Positions 11,645-23,182 of a stretch of 64,000 nt of DNA are shown here, in pieces; the stretch's first letter is position 1, and each line of letters begins with the position of its first letter. The translations under genes and the position numbers were made by a program. The stretch lies in NCBI GenBank assembly GCA_949361645.1, contig OX442434.1, positions 6,081,929 through 6,145,928 of the forward strand. The letters run 5' to 3'. Under the pieces are notes generated by a model, which was not told the DNA's origin, ran no database searches, and worked only from the letters and a program-made list of their open reading frames with translations. Source of the stretch: Spongilla lacustris. Taxonomy: Eukaryota; Porifera; Demospongiae; Spongillida; Spongillidae.

Positions 11645-13208
11645 TCACAACCTTCCATAGGAGCTGTGGGAGGCCCGCTGACTCCTCCAGTTCCTTATCT
11701 GACTGATGACATATGCCACAAGGACCACAAAGATGAGGCCAGCCATTGCTGCACCAACGACAGTCGGGACAACCTTAGATGACTGGTAGTCCTGCACACA
11801 GTGCCGTGCTGGGGTGATAGTATGGGGGTAGATAGGGAAGTAAGGGTGGATAGAAGGGGAGGGAGTAAGTGTGGATAGGGAAGTAAGGGTGGATAGAAGG
11901 GGAGGGAGTAAGTGTGGATAGGGAAGTAAGGGTGGATAGAAGGGGAGGGAGTAAGTGTGGATAGGGAAGTAAGAAAAGGGGAGTGAGTAAGTGTGGATAG
12001 GGAAGTAAGGGTGGATAGGGAAGTAAGGAAGTAAGGGTGGATAGAAGGGGGAGGGAAATAGGTATGGGGTGACTTTGTGTAAGCAGGAGACAGAGAACAC
12101 GTACCTGTATCAAACGTTTGGTTGGTAAAGGAGAATGCCTGCACCTTCCAACCAGATATTGACAGTAAGAGTGTTTTCTTAGGTGTAATAGTATTGTTGA
12201 CAAGGAGGATGTCTGTTTGGCTGTCACACTGAAAAGACTGGTTACGTAAGCAGTAGAATTGGTTTAGAGTGTTAGCTAGAGATCCATCTGTGCCTGTAAG
12301 GAGGGTAGTGTTAGGATCAAGCACACACAATAGCACCATACACCACCACCCTATACACCACACCAGAAGGTGCTCCAATTTCCTAAAAGTGCAAGACACT
12401 TGGAAAGCAAACATTTTTTCAAATCTCAGGGTTCAAAGAACTTCAAGAGATTAGCAGGAGACAAATCATATCCTCTGGAACACACAAACACGTACAAGGC
12501 AAGCCAGTAATTGCAACACCACCATTTATAATGGAGTTAGACCAGGTTACCCAACACACACACAAACACTAAGGCTTACTACTAGTGAAGTTGACATTTT
12601 TCAAAGTCCAGTAAACAGTCGAGCTAGAATTATCCATCCCAAACAAGAACTTCAAAAAGTTGTCCGTATCGCTGAGGACTAATAATATATTGCCTTGCCC
12701 ATTGTCGCAGGAAGACATCGCTGTGTTGACAGTCATATCGTACAGAGGCTGGATGTGATGACATAACATACACATGTGTGATAATGCATTAAACCGTCCT
12801 ACCATAGGGGCATCTGGGGTGGTGATGTTGGTAGCTTCCATCAGCACACATGGTTCCTGTGTAGCATAGTTCAGGCGGTACAAAAATGGAGGTGTGGTCC
12901 CACTGTACCCACCTGCAGTGTGGCAGAGGAGATGAAGACAGCCCACAGGCCATGCCAATGCACAGAGCGTTTCGAATGCGAAAACTAAACTAAATCAAAG
13001 CCCTTGCTGGACCCTTTATATATAAGATTAGTCAATCATGGCTGCCTCTGGACATGCTGTCAAATTCCTCGTTCCTGATGGTAAAAGGTCCATTCTACTT
13101 CATAGGGGGGGTGGGGGTGTCACACCACCCCTCACTAGGGCTGATGGACCTGCTAACCTTCACTCATGCAAATGTAAACTTAATTACTAAAGAAATACTG
13201 TAAATATT

Positions 13209-13273
<65 letters not shown>

Positions 13274-13889
13274 GCTTCACCCAAGAGGTTGCTACTGAAA
13301 CAAAGTGATTATCCTAAGAGGTTGCCCCCATTAAAGAAGAGGTTGCCCCATTAAAGAGGACTGAAGTGGTGACCCCATTTGAAACACAATTGAAGCGGTG
13401 CACAGCAAACAATTAGAAGGACAATGATCATCAGCACGTCATGCATAATGCCACAACGAGCACCCCAGCCACAAGAACTAAGAATACCCCAACACAGGAT
13501 CCTAACACTGACCCACAACGGCAGATCACATGTACATGTAGGGAGACATCTATCAGGCTACCGAAAGTACGATTCGTATCCTTCTCCAATTTTGCACACC
13601 TATAATACTAACACCACTATAGCTACGACATTCAAGTTTCAACTGCTGTTCTTTACCGGGTGAGCGAAAATTAAACTTAGGACTATGGAAAGAGTAAGCA
13701 TTGCCCACGGTGTTACAATGACAGTTCGCCTTCGTACATAAGTATATGCTAAGCATTGGTAATATAAGCAACGTGACCCGTCTGTGTGCCACCATGCGGC
13801 ACGAACAATCTTCCAGATTCGTGTGCTCACCACTTACCACCTGCGATTCCCAGTAGTAAAAGCACAAGACACGCCAGAAATGCAGCCAT
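11645..13889 (-). CDS. LAMP-like lysosomal membrane glycoprotein 4
   Basis: Five exons: 13838-13889, 12803-12912, 12580-12748, 12105-12293, 11645-11808, total 684 nt (227 aa). The signal peptide is MAAFLACLVLLLLGIAG. The luminal domain shows the four-cysteine LAMP pattern: EPCVLMEA, SSCDNGQ, FQCDSQ and RHCVQD, with the block ISGWKVQAFSFTNQTF before the last intron. The transmembrane segment starts VVPTVVGAAMAGLIFVVLVA; the tail ends SSYGRL with YGRL at the very C-terminus. It lacks the separate small exon present in genes 2, 3, 5 and 6, which seems fused to its neighbour. The last intron is a minisatellite of GGGAAGTAAGGGTGGATAGA units (about 11830-12060). Confidence 0.84.
11822..12062. repeat. 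Minisatellite in last intron of LAMP-like gene 4
   Basis: Units of about 43 bp (GGGAAGTAAGGGTGGATAGA plus AGGGGAGGGAGTAAGTGTGGATA) repeat about five times. On the transcribed strand it is pyrimidine-rich and directly precedes the last exon's acceptor. Confidence 0.8.
13212..13271. repeat. (AC)n microsatellite
   Basis: About 29 uninterrupted AC dinucleotides in intron 1 of LAMP-like gene 4. Confidence 0.95.
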
Positions 13890-14057
13890 CTTTTCGAGTC
13901 CCGTGGCTTGATTTTATCAGAATTTATTAACAATAATAATACCACGTGAGCGGGTTATTATTTTTGATGAACTGTTTTTCTATATTATATTAAAAGTCGT
14001 TATGATTATTATTCAACAGAATATAAACATAACTTACTATTCTCCATTCCTGTCAAA

Positions 14058-14817
14058 ATGGGTGGGATGGGCATTCGTAATCCTGTTGAAATGGCCAGCA
14101 TTGCTTATAACACTTCAGTATCAGGCAAAAGGCATATTTCAGATGCCATCAAAGAAAGGAAACCTTTTTCACTAGTGGATCACAATGCAAAGATGGCAGA
14201 GGCAACATCAACTATGCATCATGAACTTCAGCAGCAAGATCAAATCAAATTAGATTCAGTGCTTCTCACCCTCGATACTAAACAGGTACGAGCTATACAA
14301 AGAGCCATCACTTTTAAAACGTCTTCATGGTTAACAGTGCTCCCAACCACATATCATCATTTTGATCTTTCTGCTACTGATTTTTGTGATGCCCTGACAG
14401 TCAGATATCATAGACCCCTTTTGAAGATGCCAGCAATATGTGACGGATGTGGTGCAGCTTTTAGCTATGAACATGCCCTGGATTGCAAGAAAGGAGGTCT
14501 CATTACCAGACGTCAAAGAAGTGTGGCAGCAGTCCTGTCTTCAGCTGAAGCAGAAAAGAAGAAAAAAATACAACAATGCTAGACGATCCTCATTTACACC
14601 ATTTGTGGTGTCAGTTGATGGTGCCTTGGGATGTGAAGCAACCAACTATCTTAAACACCTCTCTGAGCACATCTGTATGAAATGGGGAAAGTCCTATGGT
14701 GAGGTATGGGATGGCTGCGGGCCAGTTTGTCGTTTGCCATCATTAGAGCCACCGATTTGTGTCTCCGGGGCTCTCGTATTAGATGGAGGAGTGCTTTGGA
14801 TATGGCTGATGGGATAG
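14058..14817 (+). pseudogene. Decayed non-LTR retrotransposon, C-terminal part of reverse transcriptase ORF
   Basis: The frame from 14058 contains the zinc-knuckle-like block CDGCGAAFSYEHALDCKKGG, which I recognise as the C-terminal region of non-LTR retrotransposon polyproteins (Cys-x2-Cys, His, Cys followed by KGG). After a frameshift near 14580 a second frame continues with SFTPFVVSVDGALGCEAT, typical of the same protein class. The reverse transcriptase catalytic core itself is missing. The fragment is flanked by copies of an AT-rich motif (ATTATTCAACAGAATA, near 14015 and 15640). It sits upstream of LAMP-like gene 4 and is presumably dead. Confidence 0.65.
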
Positions 14818-14929
14818 GACTTCCCTATATAGTAGAATAGTTAGTCCTTTTATTAATATTTCATATGTATAGAATTTTAATGTTATTACATGTTATACAA
14901 TTATAGCACATAAATACAATATTCAGCTC

Positions 14930-15560
14930 TATGGTGGAAGAGCTATCCTAGAGAGGATAGCTGTAGCATTGGCACAGACAAGGTTAAGATTCAACCGGCC
15001 ATATATCTCGTTCAGTAGAAGGACTTTGGCCGGCACATGGAGGTGGAAAGTCTGGAGGCTACTGGGGAGATGATGGCAGTGGCTTCTTTTCCCCAAGCCC
15101 CATAGGTTTCAGCAACCATGGGGGGACGGGGGGGGGGGGGGGGGGGGGACACACACCCATCCTAGCTCTGAGCATTTGGGGTCATTAGCTTGGTGCTTCC
15201 TAGACTCATGGCCTAGGCAGCAGCTGTGGCCGACACTCCCACTTCCAACAAAGTGACAGGATTTAGCGGTGAGGTGATGGACACATCTAATGCTGCAGTT
15301 CTGCCCAAGACCCAGTTGGGAAGTAAGATGTCAGCTGGACAGGTCTTGCTGTGGTCTCTACTTAAGTTGTTGCCAACCTCCACCTTAACCCCAATGTGCG
15401 CCCGACCCCAGGTCTCCACCAGGATGTCCCTAATCCTATTATGGTGGGAGACCACATCCCCATCATACTTGCAGGTAACTGCATGGTGGCCAAGGTGATC
15501 AAGTGCACTGCCAGGGCACAGTGCACATTGGGAGCCCTCTGATGTATCAATCATATGTAA
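14930..15560 (-). pseudogene. Second decayed non-LTR retrotransposon 3' fragment
   Basis: On minus, the frame to 15213 contains CALCPGSALDHLGHHAVTC, then RDILVETWGRAH, PADILLPNWVLGRTAALDVS. This is the C-terminal zinc-knuckle and downstream region of a non-LTR element related to the fragment at 45700. Downstream (15110-14930) the frames NEIYGRLNLNLV and AILSRIALPP complete the 3' end, interrupted by a poly-G/C tract (15125-15147). No catalytic domain is present. Confidence 0.65.
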
Positions 15561-15639
15561 GTATTTTTTGTGGTATAATCAATTCTATATTTAAAAATAA
15601 AAATAAAAATTATAATATAAACAGCTTAAAAGTCATTAT

Positions 15640-15730
15640 TATTATTATTCAACAGAATAAAAACAGCTCAACAGAATATAAACAGCTGTTTATATTCTGT
15701 TGAATAATAATAATAATGACTTTTAATATC
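15640..15730. repeat. AT-rich inverted repeat
   Basis: Around a centre near 15687, the sequence AACAGAATATAAACAGCTG meets its inverse and continues into ATTATTATT arms. The same motif also occurs near 14015, so it may be the end of a small repetitive element bracketing the retrotransposon fragments. Confidence 0.6.
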
Positions 15731-17600
15731 AAAAAAACACTTCACAGACTGATATGGCTGGAACTCTCTGGCTATGTTACATAGCCATGGAGAAGTTGGT
15801 CCTACTCAGAATAGCTGCTGCATTGGCCCAGACAATCAGCCGGCCATATATGACCTTAGACTTAGGATTGTAGGAGGTGATAGCAAGCCGAGAGGCAACT
15901 GCAGATATGGGAATGCCAAGTTGGACACATTTGAGATTGTTGGCCTTGTGTTTCGTAAAAAATTAAATAAAAAACTAGCCTTCAAATCAAAGTCCTTTCT
16001 GGCCTGAGGTGTTAGCCTCAATATACTGCCGCCTGGACATTACCCTGATACACCAGAATTTGCTAACAAGAAGCAGAATGTACTTAGTCAGCACTAGTTA
16101 ATTAGTTTTCTGTAATGTTAGAGCACGAATGGGGCCGGGGGCTGGGAGTCCCTTGGCCAAATACGTATACACGTACATGCATTGCGCACCACAGAATATT
16201 GTTGGTGCGTCAAATTTAATTCACGATGTTTGAAGTCAACGTAAACAACAATATGCCATTCATGGGGTCATGATGAGGCAAGAGCATTTCTAAGTTTATC
16301 TGACAGGATTGCTAAGTCATGCAGTAAAGATGTGCGTGTGTGTGCCAGAACCCTTCTTCGTGCTACACACCTCTGCATTCGTGGTTCTAGAGTGAAGTGG
16401 GGAAAGACTGAGATAGAGAATGCAGCTGGGCTCCCATGCTTATCAGACTAGTGTGTTGTCCTCAATCATGTGTACAACCATGTGTATAATTCACATGTGT
16501 ACCGTCCACAGCTGTTTGTTTTGCTCAGTAGTATTATGATTTTGCTTTTAAATTAGTACTACATGTACATGTAAATTCAAGTTTTTTTTATTATCTCAAA
16601 TTGAATATGCCTTTTTAAAAATATAAAAACTGAAGGTCATTTTCTCCTCCGTTCTTATCATCGGGATAGGAAGGTTCACAACCAAAAGCTTTTAGAACTG
16701 ATTGGAAGGGTATGCAGAAACTGGTATACATAATCTTAACCTACACGCCATGCCGTGAAGTTGAACATCCATATACTGCGATACTGGTGGACTTGGGCCA
16801 ATGGCTTCAGTTAAATACCAAACAGAGTAAAACCTTACATGTTCACACAAGTACGTTTAAATGATTTTTATTAAGCATTGCCATGGTATTGATGAACTTT
16901 TATTTGAATTGTAGGTGTCCTTTAACCACAATAATTGTATTTTAATGTCTTGTAGTCTACCGCATTTTTTTTTTTTTTTGCAGAGTGTGCATATTTGTTG
17001 AGTTGTCTCCCATATTGGCCTAGTAAACAGCTGCAAAGTCAAAAAAACAACAACATGGTGTTGCTAGGTAGTAACATGTCTCGTGTAACAGCTGTCTTGG
17101 CTGGCTCAAGATGCATTTCTGTGATCGCACACAGCATAACTAGAACAATTCCAAAACTATCCTAAAATAAAAACAACATTATCCCTGAGAAAGTTAGTGG
17201 TATCTAGGATTTGAAAGCAATGGTGGTGTAAAAGTGAAGGAAACAAGGGTTCAACCGGTATAAAACACACACCTAGATCACATAACATTAATGCATCTAA
17301 AATATGATTGCATCTGTCAAAATTCCGGTGGCAGAGAGCGAGTTCAATAGATGATAATTTGTACCGTTATAAAGGAAGTGTGTCATTTTGATTTGCTGGA
17401 GCCAACATTGTTATGACATGACTGGGTGTTATCACATAATCATTCAACAGCAAATCACTGGCCTAGTACAACCAAATTATTGCACACACACACACACAAA
17501 ACAGCTGTTCACAAGGAACACATTGTAACCAATTAATTAAACTTACACACATTAACACATCCATTCTGTATATACATTAACATCAATATGTGTGTTCCCA
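15731..17600. other. Intergenic stretch without recognisable gene
   Basis: About 1.9 kb upstream of the retrotransposon fragments and downstream of LAMP-like gene 5. A short piece at 15775-15960 again resembles the retrotransposon 3' end (NQPAIYDLRLRIVGG region). The rest is AT-rich with no domain-bearing frame and no RNA gene that I can recognise. Confidence 0.5.
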
Positions 17601-20600
17601 CTAAGGAAGCACCTGGTAGGAGGTCTCCCTGCGACTCTTGAATCGACCAATCAAATACACAATGAGCACTATGATGACAAGTCCAGCCAGAGCGGCACCC
17701 ACCGCTATGGGGACCACCTTGTTGTCAGTAGTGGTAGGTGAAGGTGAAGGTGTGGTAGGTGAAGGTGAAGGTGTGGCAGTGGGGGAGGGAGTTGGGGTTG
17801 GATCCAATAAACAATGTTTTGCTACAAGGACGTGGAAGAAGAGAGAAAGAGAAACCGAAAAAGAACCATAATACAAACAAACACACACACACACACACCT
17901 ACCCCCATCGAAGGACCCATTAGTGAAGCTAAATGCTTGAGCCTTCCAATTGGAGACACCCAAGGTAACGTTAACAGATGATGGAGAAAAGGAGACATTC
18001 TGAGAGGTGTCACATTGATAAGACACTTGATTGCTTGTTGCAGTAAACAGTGTGGAGTCATGGACAGTTGCAGTTTCTGATCAGAAGTGCACATTGTAAA
18101 ATGAAATCCAATCACTTTCTACCACATTACCTCCAGAATCCATGTAGCTGATATTTTTCAAACCCCACATTGATGAATTCTGGAAAATGATGTGACTGGG
18201 GTTAAGCCTTGAACCACCATTCCTCCTCTCACTGCTTCATCCCTCCACATTCCCATTCCCACCCTTCCTTTACACCCCCTATATTCCCACCCCTCCCTTA
18301 GCACCCCCTATATTACCCCTCCCTTAGCACCCCCTATATTCCCACCCCTCCCTTAGCACCCCCTATATTCCCACCCCTCCCTTAGCACCCCCTATATTCC
18401 CACCCCTCCCTTAGCACCCCCTATATTCCCACCCCTCCCTTAGCACCCCCTATATTACCCCTCCCTTTACTATATTCCCACCCCTCCACAATTCCACCTT
18501 TCCTCTCTTACTCCTTCAAAAGTGAAGTTCATTTCATAGCCAGCATACGATGCAAAAGCCAGCAGTGCATATTTGGCCGTCAAGTTGCAACTTGATGCAC
18601 TGCTTAGATATGCAGTGTTCAACACATCAGTCTGAGATACAGCAAAGAGAATCACAGAGGTGTGGTATATAGGACCCCCATCACAGAGGTGTGGAAGACT
18701 CACCTCATTAGTAAACACAGTGAGAGTTCCATCTAACAGCAGACACAGTCCACCAGTACTTGAGTCATTCAATCTGAAACTTGCAGCTGGTTCAGCAAAT
18801 AAAAAGGACAGTCACCAGCCCATCCCAACAAAGGACAGTCACCAGCCCACCCCAAAGGACAGTCACCAGCCCATCCCAAAGGACAGTCACCAGCCCATCC
18901 CAAAGGACAGTCACCAGCCCACCCCAAAGGACAGTCACCAGCCCACCCCAAAGGACAGTCACCAGCCCACCCCAAAGGACAGTCACCAGCCCACCCCAAA
19001 GGACAGTCACCAGCCCACCCCAAAGGACAGTCACCAGCCCACCCCAAAGGACAGTCACCAGCCCATCCCAAAGGACAGAAGGTGGTGATTATATTACTGG
19101 CACGAATGAAGCAGGAAAACGTGCACATACTGTATCTCTGTAATGGATGGCATAAAAATTAACAAACAGAATAATCCAATAACTAATGGGCCTACAAATA
19201 GAATTTCAAGCGATTTGATTACTCCTGCCGAAAGTTATGGAGGATTTGAACCCAGTGGGGAATGGGATGTTGCAATACTGGCACGGAGCTAATGTAAGAC
19301 TCCAAATTGTATCCTACCACAGAGAAATGGTGTAGTATAAAATGATGAAAATAGGAGTAGATAGCCTTAACTGTTGGGAAGTTATGGCGATTTAAACATG
19401 ACGCATTATTAAAATTTTATAATATGTGCTAGGTCCTTTTTCGCTGCCTCGACCCCATATAAATTACTAGAATAAAATCTGTAGCTGTGATGTCGGAAAC
19501 CAATTGAGTAAAGGTACAGTTAAAATAAATTTTGTGGTGTAGGATTTAAGGAACCAATTGAGTAAAGTGTAAGGAAACAAGAGATTACATATATTATGCA
19601 AATACGAAAACGATAACTATTACATACCTACATTTAGCATGCACCTAGATAAATCACTAAATAAAAATACTGTAGGTCTGCAATATTTATAACTTTCATA
19701 TGCCGTACTACCTCGTTTCCTTACTGTTTACTCAATTAATTCTTCAAAAATTCTACACCACAAAATTTAATGTCTGTCTACTTTTTACGAACAGTGCGTT
19801 TCAAGTTATATAAACTTCCCGCACATGTGTACAACATGTCAAAATCTGTGCAGTTTTCAATGGCACAGTGCAGAGCAGGGGGGGGGGGGGGGGGGAGATG
19901 CTGTTATAAACAACTACAAACATGTTCTAATTATAGTATACAAAAGTGTATATTAATGATACTGCCTGGGCGGGGGGCATCATCTGCTTTGTAGCGAGCC
20001 TTTTGGTTTTGGCCATGGCGAGCTTACACAAAACGGTCCCTCTCAGCCTCATCAGGCAAGTCATCAGCACAACTAATATAACTGTACGTATAGTAATCAC
20101 AGACTTCTTAGCACGAGTATTTTCTCTTTGTGATCGACATGACGGCATTTTAAACAAACTGGAGATGTTGTAGTGCCCCACAGAGAGGATGCAGTCCCAA
20201 CCAGGGCCGAAAAGCTTCACACTTACGTTGAATCCCTTCGCTGCCATCTTGTACGGTGTTCTAACTATTATTGCAAGCATTTATTATTAATTGTTAACGA
20301 TGATGCTTTACAGCGCTTTGCGATGCATATGAAAAAAGGACGGAGATACAATTATGCCTATTTTGAATCCCACATTCAAATGTTTATTACAAAGGCAGCT
20401 ATGGGGTGATATCTGCTGCATCCAATCTCTGCTATCATATGCACAGTAAAGCTTGTATCATTAAAGAAGTGCATGCAATAATAGTTAGGACACCGTATAA
20501 CATGGCAGCGAGTGATTCAACGTAAGTGTGCACCTCTGGGCCCCTGGATGGGACTGCGTTCCCCTCTAATACACATGTAGAACATTGTCAACCACAAGGG

Positions 20601-21419
20601 TTGACAATGTTCCTGTTTACAGTTTCAGACCGCTTCTATGGTTTCTGGCATTAAAATCAGATTAAGTTCGCTAAAGAATTTGTGTCACCTTAAGAAAATC
20701 AAATCAAATCCATCAATAAGTTTGTGCTTTTGCATAAGCTTTAAGGTTTCAATAGTGACAATGATATAATGCAATAACCTCAAGATTATCCAAGTGAATC
20801 TTATCAGATCTGGAAGGAGGAGTAACGCTTAACCCTGGTACACATTCAAGAAGTTTACGGAAGCCGAAACGTGTATGAAATCCCGTAATCTTTATTTGTT
20901 TCCAGGGGTAGCCCAGTATGGAATAGTCGCCACTCGCTCTTTTAATAGCGTATAAAGACTGAAATAATGCTTGGATCTTTCCGTATGAGTCACCCTAATA
21001 GGCTCCTTTATTAGCATTATACACAGTTTTATGCACGTAACGTTGCTCTGTAGAATAAACAGGGTGGGGGGGGGGGGGCGATCAGCGATCACTATCTACG
21101 CTTACCTATGATCTGCACACGCGTACGGTGACACGTACGGTTCTATTTATATTTGAAATCCCATTCGTATCGACACACGCCAAAGCTGCACCGTTGCCAC
21201 AACCCTTCTAACCACTACTGTGGCAGTACTAGTATGCAGAAATCTTCATCCGCCCACTTTTGATTACTATAATAGTATCCCGGAGCGTCAGCCATCCTTA
21301 ACCGAGTTCATTTTTTTAGGGATAAACTACCACAGTAATTTGTATGCAATACATTTCACTCGAAACTTACCGTTCGATAATCCAAGGAGGGTACACAGCA
21401 AAATTAATCCAGCCACCAT
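17601..21419 (-). CDS. LAMP-like lysosomal membrane glycoprotein 5, with Ser/Thr/Pro stem
   Basis: Six exons: 21371-21419, 18704-18786, 18512-18631, 18131-18179, 17903-18076, 17601-17821, total 696 nt (231 aa). The signal-peptide exon (MVAGLILLCTLLGLSNG) is 2.6 kb upstream of exon 2; it was chosen because it ends in phase 1 with a GTAAGT donor, as in the paralogues. The luminal domain has the four Cys positions GLCLLLDG, SSCNLTAKY, SYQCDTS and KHCLLDP, plus VSNWKAQAFSFTNGSF. Between the last Cys and the membrane lies a stem of about 25 Pro/Ser/Thr residues (PTPSPTATPSPSPTT), absent from the other five. The transmembrane segment begins [20 protein letters not shown]; the tail ends TSYQVLP, with YQVL as sorting signal. 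Confidence 0.82.
18250..18480. repeat. 28-bp minisatellite in LAMP-like gene 5 intron
   Basis: The unit CCCCCTATATTCCCACCCCT plus CCCTTAGCA repeats about eight times, with one deletion variant. It lies in the intron between exons 3 and 4. Confidence 0.8.
18815..19078. repeat. 24-bp minisatellite in LAMP-like gene 5 intron 1
   Basis: The unit AAAGGACAGTCACCAGCCCA plus C/TCCC repeats about eleven times, almost without change. Being 24 bp long, it keeps all six frames open and creates false proteins of about 120 residues on both strands. Confidence 0.9.
19480..19790. repeat. Imperfect palindromic element
   Basis: The motif TTTTGTGGTGTAGGATTT with TTGAGTAAA and GGAAAC near 19530-19580 returns inverted near 19718-19770 (GTTTCC, TTTACTCAATTAA, CTACACCACAAAATTT). 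This suggests a foldback element about 300 bp long inside intron 1 of LAMP-like gene 5. Confidence 0.5.
20175..20575. repeat. Foldback element with 100-bp arms
   Basis: The left arm (about 20175-20280) and right arm (about 20465-20575) are imperfect inverted copies: both read, in opposite directions, CAATAATAGTTAG, ATGGCAGCGA, ATTCAACGTAAGTGTG and GGGACTGC. The arms contain an ATG followed by a good splice donor, which mimics a first exon. The element lies inside intron 1 of LAMP-like gene 5. Confidence 0.7.
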
Positions 21420-21514
21420 CTTGTTGGTTCCAATTTTACTCCGGATACCGTATATGATAATTATCTGTGTACTGTATCCAATATTTTTAAAAATGGCAGG
21501 CCCGAAGGGAAGAC

Positions 21515-21836
21515 CTAGTTGGGCGTAGCCAGGACTTTCGCGTATTGGCGGAAGGTCGGGTACCAATCCCGCACAGTTTTTTTACAAGCTGCAACGGGGA
21601 TTGCAGTCCAATCAGAATGCAGGAGCCCAATAAATACATTCTGCGGCAGCTGGTAGTAAAGCCAATCTGATTTAGACATCCTTTACACAATTATTCGTTG
21701 ATACCGATTGTATAACACGCCACAATTCATTGACGCATTGCATAAATCAGCATAATATGCCTGTACAAAAACTGTGCGGGTTTGGTACCCGACCGACCTT
21801 CCGCCAATACGCGATGGTCGGGCTACGCCCAACTAG
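21515..21836. mobile_element. MITE with long CTAGTTGGGCGTAGCC terminal inverted repeats
   Basis: The left end CTAGTTGGGCGTAGCC followed by CGCGTATTGGCGGAAGGTCGGG returns inverted at the right end (to 21836), giving arms of about 45 bp. The flanks carry GGAAGAC on both sides (21508-21514 and 21837-21843), a 7-bp duplication. No coding sequence. It lies just upstream of LAMP-like gene 5 exon 1. A minimal copy lies at 27535. Confidence 0.85.
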
Positions 21837-21843
21837 GGAAGAC

Positions 21844-23174
21844 CCTGGAATGCCTCTACACCGCCACCACCCAAACCCACTTTTTAAGTAACGAGGACGT
21901 AAAAGCGGATTGTTCTGCGCGCGGAATTTCTCGCACCTCCAATCAGAATGCAGTAGGGTTGAGCGCTAAAGGCCATTTTTGCCCTACCATTCGCGGAGGA
22001 TAATTTTAGATAGCTATTCGGATCAAAATTCTATACAGTTTTTTAATCAATTTCTTTTCGATCACAATAACGTCACAAATCATTTTGTGATGTTTTGTAG
22101 GCTGTATGTGTTGTACAACCTGGTCCTTTTTGAGGTTATTTAACTTGCTAGTAGGACAACACATATAGAACACATGTACATAGGGCTTGTAGCCCTGAAA
22201 GGGCTCATTGGGGAATTCATTTTTGAACCAAGTAATCCTTAGATTGTTTGGCTTTTGGTTGAAGATCAGGGATTAGGTTTGGTAGCTATGATTTTGTTCA
22301 CTTTTGAGGTACATGATACGGACCCTACATTTAATAGGCTGGCGTGCCGCGGCATCCGATAGTGCCTAAGCCTAGAATGCACTCAATGCGTATGATTGCC
22401 CAAATTCTAATCAATCGATTACGCTGGAACCATAACCGCGAGCTTCTGACGAATTCCTGCGTACGCCCCTGATATGATAAGTGCAAGTGGAGAAGATATC
22501 GATGGTGCCTATAACTCACGCTATCATAACGTTACATAATGTGGGTCAGCCATGCCAGCAGCGCGCACGCACGGCATCATTTACGCGCGTTTCATCGCGT
22601 GATCGAGTTTCATTAAAAATGATGTTTATCGTTATACGGACGCCATGATGGTGCACAGCTGGTCTATGAAAAGATGACTGGAAAACTATATAAACAAAGT
22701 GTTTGGAACAAATCCACTGGGATTTCAACGTGGTCATTGTCCCTACGCTTCATGCTCATTTTTAAAAATCTCTGTCCGACCTTTCTTAATCACACATTAC
22801 AAATAATTCGGTGCATTATAATTGCGCCCGGAACGATTGGAACAGCCTATTACTACGCACAATACCATGGCTACCTGTGCACCATCAAGGCGGCTGATAA
22901 TATTCATGGCAACTATAAAGTCACATGAATGGTTGCGATGCCGTCTGTCCTTTTCTCTCCTCCGCTCATCCATCCTATGCATCAGAGGAGCTCGTTCATC
23001 AAAGGGGCGCGTACCTTGCAGTGTCCCTCTCCCAGTAGAGCTAGTGCATAGTGAATCTAGGTTCACTCTGGACTAGAAAGCACCTAGTTGATCAATATCA
23101 TTTAACTTAATCATTTATCTCGTATTGTGCATTTGCTGTACATGTTATAACCGTCACAAGTCACATGAAAGGGG
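21844..23174. other. Intergenic stretch without recognisable gene
   Basis: About 1.3 kb with no frame that carries a recognisable domain, no clear repeat and no RNA gene that I can identify. Confidence 0.5.
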
Positions 23175-23182
23175 TATTTAAG

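Noticed and set aside
18769..19128. Frames of about 120 residues made of eight-residue repeats
   Set aside because: The 24-bp intronic minisatellite has no stop codons in several frames; no start context, splice signals or known domain.
20220..20280. ATG exon MAAKGFN with GTAAGT donor as first exon of LAMP-like gene 5
   Set aside because: It ends in the wrong phase, encodes no signal peptide and lies in a foldback arm. The exon at 21371-21419 fits phase and function.
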